A DNA stretch of 20,664 nucleotides from Balneolales bacterium (GCA_007131625.1 SLQC01000315.1:1-20664), one strand, 5' to 3'. Positions 1-8,700 are shown, counted from the first letter of the stretch. Numbers and translations are program-made. Notes: generated from the sequence alone by a model not told the origin.

Positions 1-7
1 ATACAAC

Positions 8-1375
8 ATGCGATATCGTAATATAGATTTCAAAGCTGATTCTCCCGGCAAAAAGTCCCATCAATCATACCGTGTTTGCCTGGTTCTTGTGGCAGTGCTT
101 TTTTTCAGTGCCGTAGAAAGCAAGGCGCAGGAATTTGACCCGATTGACATATTTCTGACCTGGCAGTACGATCCGGCCACTTCCATGACCAAAGACTTGC
201 ATACTACTCCGGAAGAACCCTCGGCACTGCATCTTACCTGGCAGCAAGACCCGGCGTCCACCATGACCATCGACTGGCATATCGAACCAGGAGATCAGGC
301 TGACCGAACTTTACGCTATAAACTTGTGGGCAGTAATAATTGGCAATCTGTAACGGCTTCCCGGCACGATTTCCCGGCATCCGAGCGTACCATTCATCGG
401 GTGGAATTGACCGGACTGAATCCGGATAGCGAATATCGCTTCATTGTGGGTAAGTTCAGCCGTCCTTATAAATTCCGTACCATGCCGGCCACCTTAGACC
501 GCCCGATTCGCTTTGCTGCAGGTGGAGATACCGGTCGTGGAGAAAATATGGAAAAGATGAATCGAATCGCCGCAGGGTATGATATTGACTTTGTTGCATG
601 GGGTGGTGACTTGTCTTATGCCGACGGACGCTCAGACCGTGTTGATAATTGGTATTCATGGTTTGATAGAAATATGAACGGCTTGGTTACCGATGAAGGG
701 CGGGTTATTCCCATCCTGACGGCAATCGGCAACCATGAAATGAAACGTCCAAGAGGTGGTAACTACTGGTATCTTTTTGACGATTATGAGCCAACCGACG
801 AATGGCGAGCAGCCAATGCACAGTACTTCTTCAATCTCTTTGCTTTTCCGGGGCAGCCGGGTTATGGCGTGCTGGATTTCGGCGACTACATGAGCTTTTT
901 CCTGCTTGACTCCGATCATACCAATCCTGTAAGGGGGGTGCAGTCGCGTTGGCTGGAAGGTGAGCTTCGAGAGCGCGCTCGAAGAAATGTTACCCACATA
1001 TTTCCCATTTATCATATACCCGCTTTCCCCTCCCACCGCAGCTATGGAGGCCGGTCTATAACAAATGTAAGGGATACTTGGGTGCCTTTGTTTGAACAGT
1101 ACGGTGTAAGGGTTGCCCTTGAAAACCATGATCACACCTACAGTCGCACACATCCCATCCGGAATGGTGAAATTTCCGAAGACGGTATCGTTTATATTGG
1201 AGATGGTGCCTGGGGAGTTGGCACACGCGAGGGTAACAGCAGAGATGAATGGTATATCGACCAGTTTGCCAGCGTAAACCATGCCATTATTGTAACGCTC
1301 AATGGCGATACCCAGGAGTATATCATGGTGGATATTGAAGGAAATGAATTCGATTCTTATACCGATAACCGATAG
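8..1375 (+). CDS. Purple acid phosphatase-like metallophosphoesterase, secreted (paralog 1)
   Basis: Predicted exported binuclear-metal phosphoesterase of 455 residues that would hydrolyse phosphate esters outside the cytoplasm. A hydrophobic stretch at about residues 23-36 ends in a likely signal peptidase site after SKA (residue 40). A fibronectin/PAP N-terminal beta domain follows (about 45-160), then the metallophosphatase core. Core motifs correspond to the five PAP blocks: GGDTG (D174), GGDLSY (D201, Y204), GNHE (N242, H243), PIYH (H336) and NHDH (H374, H376). The family's last block is usually GHxH; here N replaces G, as in both paralogs downstream. The N-terminal domain contains an in-frame 26-residue tandem duplication. 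The start lies too near the window edge for its ribosome site to be judged, and the 22-residue stretch before the hydrophobic core is long. The next gene begins 8 bases after the stop, suggesting one transcript. Substrate is unknown. Confidence 0.85.
   Translation: MRYRNIDFKADSPGKKSHQSYRVCLVLVAVLFFSAVESKAQEFDPIDIFLTWQYDPATSMTKDLHTTPEEPSALHLTWQQDPASTMTIDWHIEPGDQADRTLRYKLVGSNNWQSVTASRHDFPASERTIHRVELTGLNPDSEYRFIVGKFSRPYKFRTMPATLDRPIRFAAGGDTGRGENMEKMNRIAAGYDIDFVAWGGDLSYADGRSDRVDNWYSWFDRNMNGLVTDEGRVIPILTAIGNHEMKRPRGGNYWYLFDDYEPTDEWRAANAQYFFNLFAFPGQPGYGVLDFGDYMSFFLLDSDHTNPVRGVQSRWLEGELRERARRNVTHIFPIYHIPAFPSHRSYGGRSITNVRDTWVPLFEQYGVRVALENHDHTYSRTHPIRNGEISEDGIVYIGDGAWGVGTREGNSRDEWYIDQFASVNHAIIVTLNGDTQEYIMVDIEGNEFDSYTDNR
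155..310 (+). repeat. In-frame 78-bp tandem duplication in phosphatase 1
   Basis: Two consecutive 78-base units (155-232 and 233-310) each begin with a codon set for LTWQ and encode the same strand-forming segment. The first reads LTWQYDPATSMTKDLH and the second LTWQQDPASTMTIDWH. The two downstream paralogs have this segment only once, in the form LTWQQDPTTTMTIDWH, so the second unit is the conserved one and the first is an added, diverging copy. Confidence 0.8.
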
Positions 1376-1383
1376 TACCGGCT

Positions 1384-4300
1384 ATGCAAAATAACCACAT
1401 TCGGAAGATTTGTTTTCAAATCGGTAAACTTTTGTTTGTTTTCTTTCTCATCACTTCCATCTCTATATCGATTCAGGGCTGCGGCAGAGAAGAATCTGAT
1501 GAACCGGACAAACCAACAGTTTTCGAACCGCCTGTGGAACCGGAAAATGCTGTTGAGACCATGAAGCTGGCCGATAAAGATCTGAAAGTTGAGCTTTTTG
1601 CGGCCGAACCGATGGTGATCGATCCGGTTGCTATGGAGATTGATGAATACGGACGCATCTATGTGGTGGAGATGCCGGGTTATCCGCTGGATGTGGAGGG
1701 CTCTGGTCGGGTGAAGCTTCTGCAGGACACTAACGGGGATGGCTTCCCGGACCAGTCCACAGTTTTTGCCGAGGGCCTTGTGCTTCCAAAGGGGATCATG
1801 CGATGGAGACAGGGCATCCTGATCACGGATGCACCGGACCTCGTCTATCTTGAAGACAGTACAGGCGACGGTAAGGCCGATATTAAGGAAGTCATGCTCA
1901 CCGGATTTGCCCGCACCAATCCCCAACACAATTTTAACAAACCCCTATACGGCCTGGATAACTGGATTTATCTGGCTAACAGCCGAACCACCAGTACGGA
2001 ATTATTCCCGGAACTGTTTGGTGATCAGGGCAGCGAGGTCAGATTTTCAAATGACCCCGACGGGACCGTACTGCCACAGAATGCCAATGGTAGAAATGTA
2101 CGATTTCGTCCGGATTCAGGCGAACTGGAAATGCTTTCCAGCTGGTCTCAGTTCGGCCATGATTTTGATACCTGGGGAAGGCATTTTCTTATCAGCAATG
2201 CTGATCATCATTTCCATGAGGCTATAGCGGCCCGTTATGTTGACCGCAATCCGGACTTCCCGGTTCATGAATCGATTCATCATACCCCGGTACACGGCAA
2301 TGCCGCCGAGGTATATCCCATTACACTCAACCCGGAGCATCAGATGCTCACTGATATCGGAGTGATGACCTCGGCCAGCAGCATTACCTGGTATCTGGGC
2401 GGTGCCTTTGGCGAGAAGTATGAAAACGTGACCTTTGTGGCTGAATCGGTGCACAATTTGGTTCACGCCGATAAAGTGGTTGAAAATGGTTCGGCATTTG
2501 AAGCCCGACGCCTGTTTGAAGAGAAAGAGTTTCTGGCTTCCACTGATTATTGGTTTCGTCCGGTAAATTTTTATATCGGTCCGGACGGTGCATTGTATGT
2601 TCTGGATTATTACCGTCATGTGATTGAACACCCACAGTGGATGGACGATGAGGCAGTTGAGCAACTGGATCTGTATGCCGGTAAGGACAGAGGCAGAATT
2701 TATCGGATAAGCCGATCAGAGTCAGACGGTGCCGACTGGATCAACAATCTGGATTTGGGAGAGGCTTCAACTGAAGAGCTGGTGGCGTATTTGGAGAACG
2801 AAAACATATGGTGGCGCCGTAACGCTCAGCGATTGCTGGTCGATCGCCAACCAGCCTCTGCGGTGGAGCCTTTGTCTCGTCTGTTATCTCAATGCCCTAT
2901 GGCCGCAGCCCGTGTTCATGCGCTGTGGACACTTCAGGGACTGGGTGCACTGGAGCCTGATCAGATTCGTCAGGGTCTTGACGAAGAGCATGCCGGCATC
3001 CGTGAGAATGCAATCCGTCTGGCCGAGCTTCACATGGAGGATAACCCTGAATTGCTTGACTATTTATTGGCACTTGAAGAAGATTCGTCGACTCGTGTCC
3101 GGTACCAGTTACTGCTGACACTGGGCTTTTTTGATGCAGAAGACATTCGTCAGGTACGCAAACAGCTTTTATTTGATGATATTGAAGATAACTGGTTTCA
3201 AGTAGCGGCACTGACGTCACCTTCGGCCCGTGATACAGACATGCTGGGACAGACTATCGCAGAGCTTGGTGATGAACAGACACCGGGGCGCCGAAACTAT
3301 TTCCGTCATGTTGGAGCCATGATTGCAGCTGGTGGTAACCGCGGGGAAATGCGTGACCTGATTCGCAAAACCGCCGGTAATTTGGGTGCTGACAGACAAT
3401 GGTGGCAGTCAGCTGTACTGGAAGGTTTTTCCGCTCAGATAAACAGAAGCAGATTGGATGTAGATTTTTTACAAAGCGAGCGAGAAGCGTTGTTGGACGG
3501 GTTTTTCCAGTCGGAATATCCGGAATTCAGGCCCGTTGCCCTGCAGATGTTAAAAATAACGGGTCTGCCGGACGGTAGGGAAGGACAGTCGGTAATGGAA
3601 AAAGCGGAATCAATTACCGTTGATACAGAAGCTGATGAAAACTTCCGGGCTGATGCTCTTCGATTGATAGGAATTGGCGGAGCCGATGCCTACAAGCAAA
3701 TGTTGTTTGATTTGGTCCATCACTCCGTGCCTGCGGTGGTTCAGCAGGCATCATTACAGGTATTGGTCGATGTTCCCGGTGAAGATGTAGCCGAGTTTGT
3801 GCTGAACCGCTGGCCGGAGTTCACACCTCAATTTCGCGATCAGGCCGTAAACGTATTAATGACCAATCGAAATCGCCGCTCCTTGTTGTTGGATGCAGTG
3901 GAACAAAACCGGATACATGTTTCGACTATAGGCTGGAATCAGCGTGTAGCGCTGATGCGCCATAGCGGTGGCGACGAATACGATGCGGCCATGCGTGACC
4001 GTGCGCGTGCTTTGTTTAGCCGGGATCCGGATTCTCACCGCGAGATCATCGAACGTTATCAGACGGCGATATCTGAGAAACAGGGAGATCGTAGCCGGGG
4101 AAGACAGGTTTTTATGACGAGTTGTTCGGTTTGCCATCAGGCAGAAGGCGAAGGTGTAGCATTTGGACCGGATACCGGCACATTTCGTCATTGGTCTTCA
4201 CGGGCATTGTTGACCAAGATACTGGATCCGAGCCGATCAATTGCCGATGGCTATGAAATGTGGCTCGTGCAGCGCCACAACAGATCTCCGGTTAGCGGTG

Positions 4301-4491
4301 TGATGGTGTCGGAGACGGCAGGATCAGTTACACTCAGAGATCCAGCCGGAATTGAAACGACAATTCCACGCAGCGACATAGAAACAATCAGTGCCTCCAA
4401 TGCCTCGGCCATGCCCGAAGGTTTGGAACATCAAATCGGGGAACAGGAAATGGCTGATTTGATTGCCTATATCCGAAGTTCAGGTTTATGA
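1384..4491 (+). CDS. PVC-type heme-binding CxxCH lipoprotein (beta-propeller, HEAT-like repeats, cytochrome c)
   Basis: Large exported lipoprotein of 1035 residues. A hydrophobic signal (about 15-30) ends in the lipobox IQGC with C33 as the lipidation site. Residues about 50-450 resemble the 'membrane-bound dehydrogenase' propeller domain common in Planctomycetes and Verrucomicrobia. They include two calcium-loop-like motifs, DTNGDGFPD and DSTGDGKAD. Residues about 455-890 are leucine- and alanine-rich helical repeats of HEAT type. The C-terminus is a small cytochrome c domain with CSVCH (C914, C917, H918) followed by the family's ILDPSRSI and ending in an IAYIRSS-like helix. Family members are presumed to be periplasmic or surface dehydrogenases passing electrons to heme; no substrate is established. 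It starts 8 bases after phosphatase 1 and is probably co-transcribed with it. The sequence is complete, with no disrupted motif seen. Confidence 0.88.
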   Translation: MQNNHIRKICFQIGKLLFVFFLITSISISIQGCGREESDEPDKPTVFEPPVEPENAVETMKLADKDLKVELFAAEPMVIDPVAMEIDEYGRIYVVEMPGYPLDVEGSGRVKLLQDTNGDGFPDQSTVFAEGLVLPKGIMRWRQGILITDAPDLVYLEDSTGDGKADIKEVMLTGFARTNPQHNFNKPLYGLDNWIYLANSRTTSTELFPELFGDQGSEVRFSNDPDGTVLPQNANGRNVRFRPDSGELEMLSSWSQFGHDFDTWGRHFLISNADHHFHEAIAARYVDRNPDFPVHESIHHTPVHGNAAEVYPITLNPEHQMLTDIGVMTSASSITWYLGGAFGEKYENVTFVAESVHNLVHADKVVENGSAFEARRLFEEKEFLASTDYWFRPVNFYIGPDGALYVLDYYRHVIEHPQWMDDEAVEQLDLYAGKDRGRIYRISRSESDGADWINNLDLGEASTEELVAYLENENIWWRRNAQRLLVDRQPASAVEPLSRLLSQCPMAAARVHALWTLQGLGALEPDQIRQGLDEEHAGIRENAIRLAELHMEDNPELLDYLLALEEDSSTRVRYQLLLTLGFFDAEDIRQVRKQLLFDDIEDNWFQVAALTSPSARDTDMLGQTIAELGDEQTPGRRNYFRHVGAMIAAGGNRGEMRDLIRKTAGNLGADRQWWQSAVLEGFSAQINRSRLDVDFLQSEREALLDGFFQSEYPEFRPVALQMLKITGLPDGREGQSVMEKAESITVDTEADENFRADALRLIGIGGADAYKQMLFDLVHHSVPAVVQQASLQVLVDVPGEDVAEFVLNRWPEFTPQFRDQAVNVLMTNRNRRSLLLDAVEQNRIHVSTIGWNQRVALMRHSGGDEYDAAMRDRARALFSRDPDSHREIIERYQTAISEKQGDRSRGRQVFMTSCSVCHQAEGEGVAFGPDTGTFRHWSSRALLTKILDPSRSIADGYEMWLVQRHNRSPVSGVMVSETAGSVTLRDPAGIETTIPRSDIETISASNASAMPEGLEHQIGEQEMADLIAYIRSSGL

Positions 4492-4601
4492 TCAAAGCGA
4501 AATAATAAGGCAATATGCATGCACACCTGGAATCAGTTATTGCATCGGATGGGTCAGAAATTAGTTGTTTTATTACTATAACCGGTTTAAAATCAATGAA
4601 T

Positions 4602-4617
4602 AACGGATGTATCCGTT
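4602..4617. repeat. Perfect inverted repeat (AACGGAT-GT-ATCCGTT)
   Basis: Seven-base arms around a two-base centre lie between the heme lipoprotein gene and the LamG lipoprotein gene. It may be part of a transcription terminator or a regulator site. It is not followed by a T-run, so a classic intrinsic terminator is not supported. The surrounding 204-base gap (4492-4695) shows no other convincing feature. Confidence 0.4.
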
Positions 4618-4695
4618 TACTTGATGCCATTGTTGGTATTACATATACTCATATGGAACTTAAAAACGGGTAAGCATCTCACAAATCTGAGAGCT

Positions 4696-5613
4696 ATGCT
4701 GAAAACCAATCTTGAATGTATGAGTCAAACAATTAGTCACATATGTACTGCAGCAGTGCTGGTTCTCTGTTCATTCCTGATTGCAGGTTGCAATGGAGAA
4801 GTGAGACAAGCCGAAAACCTCAGGGAATCACTGACTTTTTTTGCATCCTATGAGGAAAGTTTTTCAGCTGATTTCTCTCTTGGTGACCCGAATCTGTACC
4901 TGACACCATCCTGGAATGATCGGACAGAAAATTTCGAGATATTCACAGATCAGGAAGATTTTTTTCAAATCCATCAAGGTGAAGGTCGATACGGCAACGC
5001 CTTATGGGTAGACAACAGCAACAGACCGGTACTCTTCTACCGGGGGGAAGGGAATATGGCGTATTCGACCCGTAACTGGAACGGTACGGTCTCATTCTGG
5101 ATGAGAGTCAGTCCTGAAGATATTCCTGAAGGTCATTCTGATCCGGTTCAAATCACAGCAAGCAGTTGGAATGACGGTGCATTTTTTGTTGATTTTACCC
5201 GCGTGGATCCCCGTTCTTTCCGTTTTGCCTCTTTCGCGGATCGTTCCGTTTGGGATCCTGATGAACGGGATTGGGATGAAGTTCCCGAAGAAGAGCGGTT
5301 ATGGTTTTATGTGGAGAAACCTCCGTTTCACAGGGATGAATGGTCACATATTGCTATTGTATTTCGCGATTACAATACACATCAGGCTAACGGCCGGATG
5401 AACGGTTATATAAATGGCAAAAAAACAGGTACACTCGATGGTCCTGAGCAGACATTTACCTGGGATCTGAACGAATTGGGAATTTGGGTTGATTATAACT
5501 TCCACGGGTACCTGGATGAACTGGCTATATTTGACCGTGATTTAAGCGATGAGGAAATTTATCAGCTTTATAGTTTGGAAAACGGCATTCGGGGAATTCT
5601 GGAATCTCAATGA
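4696..5613 (+). CDS. LamG/concanavalin A-like fold lipoprotein
   Basis: Predicted lipoprotein of 305 residues from the chosen ATG. A signal helix ends in the canonical lipobox LIAGC with C32. Upstream ATG/TTG codons in frame would add up to 25 residues before the signal. The ATG at 4696 is preferred because it gives a Lys-containing n-region and has GAGAG a few bases upstream; the ATG at 4720 is an alternative. The mature part (about 60-300) looks like a LamG domain of the concanavalin A-like lectin/glucanase superfamily. It has GRYGNALWVD, GTVSFWMRV, DEWSHIAIVF, NGYINGKK and the closing GYLDELAIFDRDLSDEEI strand set. Such domains bind carbohydrate or mediate adhesion; no catalytic residues are evident. 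Neighbours are all exported proteins, so it probably acts at the cell surface with them. Confidence 0.82.
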   Translation: MLKTNLECMSQTISHICTAAVLVLCSFLIAGCNGEVRQAENLRESLTFFASYEESFSADFSLGDPNLYLTPSWNDRTENFEIFTDQEDFFQIHQGEGRYGNALWVDNSNRPVLFYRGEGNMAYSTRNWNGTVSFWMRVSPEDIPEGHSDPVQITASSWNDGAFFVDFTRVDPRSFRFASFADRSVWDPDERDWDEVPEEERLWFYVEKPPFHRDEWSHIAIVFRDYNTHQANGRMNGYINGKKTGTLDGPEQTFTWDLNELGIWVDYNFHGYLDELAIFDRDLSDEEIYQLYSLENGIRGILESQ

Positions 5614-5632
5614 GGCTCATGCCCAATAATAT

Positions 5633-5850
5633 ATGGATACTCCATGCGTACTTGTATCTCTTCCCGATGGCTGCAAACTTGTAACCGAGAAACCGGGAAC
5701 CATAAAGATTATCGATAACGGGAATCCGGTGAATCAGGAAATCCGGGCAACAGAACATGGAACCAGAGGGGGCGATTTGCTACACCTGATTAAAACCCGG
5801 AAAGAATTATGGCTGGCCCTATGTTTCTCAGGGCAGGGAATACAGTAATG
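5633..5850 (+). pseudogene. Remnant of a PQQ-dependent soluble sugar dehydrogenase gene
   Basis: A short frame encodes two pieces of the aldose sugar dehydrogenase (Asd/YliI, GDH-B propeller) family. SLPDGCKLVTEKPGTIKIID matches the start of that propeller, and ATEHGTRGGDLLHLI matches a motif from much later in it, usually EHGPRGGDELN. About 150 residues between them are missing. At the A-run 5792-5795 the frame shifts, and the next frame reads KPGKNYGWPYVSQGREYS, the normal continuation of the family motif, before running into a stop at 5880-5882. Deletion plus frameshift indicate a dead gene. It sits between the LamG lipoprotein and the ceramidase-fold gene, whose ribosome site overlaps the remnant's end. 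No intact copy is present in this window. Confidence 0.75.
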
Positions 5851-5874
5851 ACTGCCCACCACTCTATCCAACAT

Positions 5875-5879
5875 GGAGG
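5875..5879 (+). promoter_or_regulatory. Ribosome binding site of the ceramidase-fold gene
   Basis: GGAGG lies five bases before the ATG at 5885. This sets the start there and not at the in-frame ATG at 5873, which overlaps the site itself. Confidence 0.7.
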
Positions 5880-5884
5880 TAATA

Positions 5885-7213
5885 ATGAATAAAATTTACG
5901 GATCGGAAGTTTTTATTATAGTCGTAATCATATTTTTGGCTGTTCCAGATATTGCTTCTGCAGTTCTGCCCGGCACGCTTGCAGAAGCGAGCTCCGAAGG
6001 TAATCTCAGTGTAGGTGCAGCAAGAGTCAACATAACTCCGCCTTCGGATGCGGCGTTGCCCATGAGCGGTTATGGCGGTCGCGACGATGGTCATACCGGT
6101 ATTCATGATTCCTTGTATTATCGTGTAATAGTTGTGGATGACGGTGTGACTCAAGGGGCTATTATTGTAGAAGAGTCGATAGGAATTACAGATCAATGGT
6201 GGGAAGAGATATCCCGGCGAATTGAATCGGAAACCGGTATTCCTCGTGATAATGTGTTGCTGGCAGGAACACATACACACGCTGCACCAACACCCATCCA
6301 CAGACTGGATGATCCAAGCGAAAACATGGTAGCCTATTCCCGGGATTTATCCGAAAAAGTTGTTCAGGCAGTACAGCTGGCCAAGTCATCCCTGTCGCCC
6401 GCCCGCATGGGGGTAGGACGGGGACATGCCAACATCAACATAAACAGGGTGGCCCGCACACCTCAGGGTGGGCACTGGATCGGGTTTAATCAGGATGGCC
6501 CTTCAGATAAAACCGTTCATGTTGTTAAATTTGAAAGGCTGAACGGCGAACCTATTGCAATTTTGATTAATTACGGCGTCCATGCCGTAGTAGGTCAGTC
6601 CCGCAATTTCTTAATCTCGGCAGATCTGGCCGGTGCCATCTCCCGTTATGTGGAAGAATATTACGACAATGAGGTTGTTGTGCCTTGGACCAGCGGAACG
6701 GCCGGTGACCAAAATCCCATTGAAAGAGCTCCGAATGAAAACCTGAGAGATAGTGGACGAATTCCACCTTTGACTACCCAGGGTATGATTGTCGGCGATG
6801 AGGCTATTCGTGTTGCTGAAAATATGGACAGGATGACGAGATGGGCTGATATCCGAGGATTGCAGAAAGTGGTTTCCGTGCCCGGAAAGGAACGCAATGA
6901 GTTTGATCCGACGGGTAATTATACTTTTACTGAAGCCGATCCTCTGGAGATCCGTATTTCTCTGTTAATGATCAACAATCTGGCTCTTACCGGTGTTTCG
7001 GGTGAAGTATTGACACGTATCGGTTTGCGTCTAAAGGAAGAATCACCGTTCAATGAAACGATCATGATCACCCACTGCAATGGCGGGAGTGGTTATCTGC
7101 CGGATGACAAAGCGTATGAAAATCCGGGTTATGAAATTATTACTACCCGTGCCATGAGCGGAGCTGAAGATGCCATTGTTAACGGATTTCTGGAGCTGAT
7201 GGAGCGCCGTTAA
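5885..7213 (+). CDS. Secreted neutral/alkaline non-lysosomal ceramidase-fold protein
   Basis: Exported protein of 442 residues with a signal peptide (hydrophobic 9-20, cleavage after ASA at about 26). It matches the N-terminal catalytic domain of neutral/alkaline non-lysosomal ceramidases, which cleave the amide bond of ceramide using zinc. Visible family elements are GAARVNITPP (44-53), GTHTHAAP with zinc-type H130 and H132, INYGVHAVV with H233, ISADLAG, E374 in VSGEV and Y404 in GSGYLP. The nucleophile block that reads GDVSPN in characterised enzymes is GDQNPI here (274-279), so Asn replaces the catalytic Ser. The C-terminal immunoglobulin-like domain of true ceramidases (about 650-700 residues) is also absent. 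It may therefore hydrolyse a different substrate or work by direct zinc-activated water; ceramide activity should not be assumed. It lies between exported phosphatase genes on the same strand. Confidence 0.85.
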   Translation: MNKIYGSEVFIIVVIIFLAVPDIASAVLPGTLAEASSEGNLSVGAARVNITPPSDAALPMSGYGGRDDGHTGIHDSLYYRVIVVDDGVTQGAIIVEESIGITDQWWEEISRRIESETGIPRDNVLLAGTHTHAAPTPIHRLDDPSENMVAYSRDLSEKVVQAVQLAKSSLSPARMGVGRGHANININRVARTPQGGHWIGFNQDGPSDKTVHVVKFERLNGEPIAILINYGVHAVVGQSRNFLISADLAGAISRYVEEYYDNEVVVPWTSGTAGDQNPIERAPNENLRDSGRIPPLTTQGMIVGDEAIRVAENMDRMTRWADIRGLQKVVSVPGKERNEFDPTGNYTFTEADPLEIRISLLMINNLALTGVSGEVLTRIGLRLKEESPFNETIMITHCNGGSGYLPDDKAYENPGYEIITTRAMSGAEDAIVNGFLELMERR

Positions 7214-7293
7214 TGGCGCAAAAAGTATTAAAAATACTCAAATGTATATCATGCATAAACACTTTTCCGTGCCATATCCGGATGTAAAACGGT

Positions 7294-8697
7294 ATGCCGG
7301 TGGATCATCATAACACACAAAATCTGCGATGGACAATGAACCAGCGATGGACAATGAAAGGAATATACAGGAACAGGTTTAGCTTTTTATCCACAGGTGT
7401 TTTATCGGTGTTCCTGGCACTGACACTTTTTCAAATTCAGAAATCAGGCCAGGATAATCTGTATGATCCTGTGGCTTTATTTTTGACCTGGCAGCAGGAC
7501 CCGACCACAACCATGACCATAGACTGGCACACGAAGCCGGAAGAAGATAGACTGACACGGGTGCAATACAAAAAACCTGGCGAGGATCACTGGAATGAGG
7601 TTATGGGAGATTATCACCCTTTTCCGCATACAGAACGGATGATTCATCGAGTGGAATTGACCGGTCTGCAGCCGGAGACAACCTACCGTTTCCGGTTTGG
7701 TGAGGATTCAAAGAGTTACAAGTTCAGGACCATGCCTGCAAATCTGCACAGACCCCTGAGGTTTGCTACAGGTGGGGATACGCTGCCGAGAGAGGGATTT
7801 CAAATGATGAATAAGACGGCTATGCAATATGATCCCGACTTTATGGTCTGGGGTGGAGATCTGGCATATGGCAACGGGGATCCGGCAAGGATCAAAGATT
7901 ACTGGTATCCCTGGTTTGATGGTACCAAACGAGACTTGATTGATGAGAATGGCCGGGTAGTTCCTATTGTACTTGCAATCGGTAACCACGAATACTTCAA
8001 TAAAGGCAGCAGCACCGTTGGTGGTAACCCCCATGGGTCCGGGATGCGGTTATCTGATGAAGAGGTTGAAGCGTATATGGAAGAACACAGTTTATCCGAC
8101 CGGCTTGTGACGTTTTTTTTCGACCTGTTCGCATTTCCCGGCCAGCCGGCTTATAATGTGCTGGATTTTGGCAAGTACCTGAGTATTGTCATCCTGGATA
8201 GCGGACATCACTCATCTATTGAGGGCGGTCAGAAAGACTGGCTTGAGGGGATACTTTCAGAGCGTCGCGATCGGCCACATGTTTTTCCCGTGTATCATGT
8301 TCCAGCCTATCCATCAGCACGAAGCTACAACAGTACCAAAAGTATCCGGATTCGAGAAAACTGGGTTCCGTTGTTTGAAGAATATGGTATCCGGGTGGCC
8401 TTTGAGAACCATGACCACGCCTACAAACGTACACATCCCATGTTACAGGAAAAGATTCATCCTGACGGGATTGTCTATATGGGTGACGGCATGTGGGGCG
8501 ATCCTACCTTGCGTCGCCAAAGAGATTCGGAACATCAGAACTATTACATTGACCGGTTTCAGTCGGCCCGTCATGCCATTATTGTGACACTGCATGGACC
8601 ATATCAGCATTTTCTGGTAGTCCGGGATGACGGGGAAATTATCGACGAGTATCCTGGAGCACATACGGTGGCTGCTCCTCTGAGAATGAAGAGATAA
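7294..8697 (+). CDS. Purple acid phosphatase-like metallophosphoesterase (paralog 2)
   Basis: 467 residues from the first ATG. Met15 (7336) and Met21 (7354) are alternative starts, and 7354 would place a short basic n-region directly before the hydrophobic segment (about residues 30-46). No clear cleavage motif follows, so the segment may be an uncleaved membrane anchor. The PAP N-terminal domain (LTWQQDPTTTMTIDWHT) and catalytic core are intact. Motifs are GGDT, GGDLAY, GNHE, PVYH and NHDH. Compared with paralog 1 it has an insertion of about 25 residues after GNHE containing an acidic helix (LSDEEVEAYMEEH), shared in form with paralog 3. Paralog 3 starts three bases after its stop, so the two are almost certainly co-transcribed. 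Function inferred: phosphate ester hydrolysis in the periplasm or at the surface. Confidence 0.85.
   Translation: MPVDHHNTQNLRWTMNQRWTMKGIYRNRFSFLSTGVLSVFLALTLFQIQKSGQDNLYDPVALFLTWQQDPTTTMTIDWHTKPEEDRLTRVQYKKPGEDHWNEVMGDYHPFPHTERMIHRVELTGLQPETTYRFRFGEDSKSYKFRTMPANLHRPLRFATGGDTLPREGFQMMNKTAMQYDPDFMVWGGDLAYGNGDPARIKDYWYPWFDGTKRDLIDENGRVVPIVLAIGNHEYFNKGSSTVGGNPHGSGMRLSDEEVEAYMEEHSLSDRLVTFFFDLFAFPGQPAYNVLDFGKYLSIVILDSGHHSSIEGGQKDWLEGILSERRDRPHVFPVYHVPAYPSARSYNSTKSIRIRENWVPLFEEYGIRVAFENHDHAYKRTHPMLQEKIHPDGIVYMGDGMWGDPTLRRQRDSEHQNYYIDRFQSARHAIIVTLHGPYQHFLVVRDDGEIIDEYPGAHTVAAPLRMKR
7326..7358 (+). repeat. 18-bp tandem duplication at the start region of phosphatase 2
   Basis: GCGATGGACAATGAA occurs at 7326-7340 and again at 7344-7358, a period of 18 bases. 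In the phosphatase frame this encodes RWTMNQ then RWTMKG and duplicates a candidate initiation codon. Confidence 0.75.
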
Positions 8698-8700
8698 GGC

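Noticed and set aside
656..1282. A 208-codon open frame antisense to phosphatase 1, with similar long antisense frames opposite the heme protein and phosphatase 3
   Set aside because: The sense frames carry complete catalytic motifs; the antisense translations have no domain-like features and arise from codon bias.
7204..7219. GCGCC-GTTAAT-GGCGC hairpin at the end of the ceramidase-fold gene as a terminator
   Set aside because: It overlaps the stop codon, has only a five-base stem and is followed by A residues, not T residues.
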